Source of the DNA: Paeniglutamicibacter sulfureus
Lineage (GTDB): Bacteria > Actinomycetota > Actinomycetes > Actinomycetales > Micrococcaceae
Length of the DNA: 64,000 nucleotides
NCBI RefSeq assembly: GCF_030512175.1
Contig: NZ_JAULBL010000002.1
Coordinates: forward strand, 1,362,149-1,426,148
Reading direction: 5' to 3'
Shown here: one piece after another, positions 63,795 through 64,000 of the stretch
How the letters are laid out: each line of letters begins with the position of its first letter
Position numbering within the stretch: position 1 is the first letter of the stretch
Position numbers and translations under genes: made by a program
The notes under the pieces: model-generated
The model's input: only the letters and a program-made list of their open reading frames with translations
Database searches by the model: none
Told to the model about the DNA's origin: nothing

Positions 63795-64000
<206 letters not shown>

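Overview
This 64 kb window is high-GC chromosomal DNA of an actinobacterium. The gene content and protein styles suggest the Micrococcaceae (Arthrobacter, Paeniglutamicibacter or Glutamicibacter relatives); this is inferred from recognised families, with no database search. Both ends cut a gene: a PucR-type regulator at the left and a GH1 beta-glucosidase at the right. No transposase, integrase, prophage, CRISPR array or rRNA was seen. One tRNA gene (Gly, anticodon CCC) is present.

Left part (1-15 kb), accessory and catabolic. A GntR/FCD repressor faces a tightly packed seven-gene operon (2009-8298). The operon encodes a Rieske non-heme oxygenase, a small HutD/cupin-like protein, an AspA/AstE-type zinc acyl-amino-acid hydrolase, a polar-amino-acid-type ABC importer (binding lipoprotein, permease, ATPase) and a VanB-type reductase. 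A 26-bp near-palindrome overlaps its predicted -10 box. This looks like a complete import, deacylation and oxygenation pathway for an unidentified N-acyl or methylated small molecule, and it is the best candidate for an undescribed system. Next come an acyl-CoA dehydrogenase, a SufR-like cysteine-rich regulator facing a DoxX membrane protein, a small cupin, and an Lrp regulator with a class III aminotransferase facing a potDABC polyamine-type importer (14.6-18.9 kb).

Middle part (19-44 kb). It holds the cysteine-poor ribosomal protein cluster rpmB-rpmG-rpsN behind a roughly 285-nt leader, a DUF1992 protein, an SDR and the HU gene. A copper-related run follows (membrane protein, CopC, CopD-CtaG fusion, lipoprotein, thioredoxin-NHL protein), then MarR-MFS, a HerA-like ATPase, a second amino-acid ABC importer, an AEC transporter, tRNA-Gly, a KhtTU-like cation antiporter pair, an SseB-like protein, class I fumarase, a VanY-type carboxypeptidase and dCTP deaminase.

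Right part (44-64 kb). It holds malate dehydrogenase, an MFS protein, a complete Mrp Na+/H+ antiporter operon with A and B fused, and a TPP riboswitch controlling a YkoE/YkoDC thiamine-type ECF transporter. Folate genes follow: pabC, and pabB fused to an N-terminal P-loop kinase. Cardiolipin synthase, a low-molecular-weight tyrosine-phosphatase homologue with serine in place of the catalytic cysteine, and a LysE exporter complete the window.
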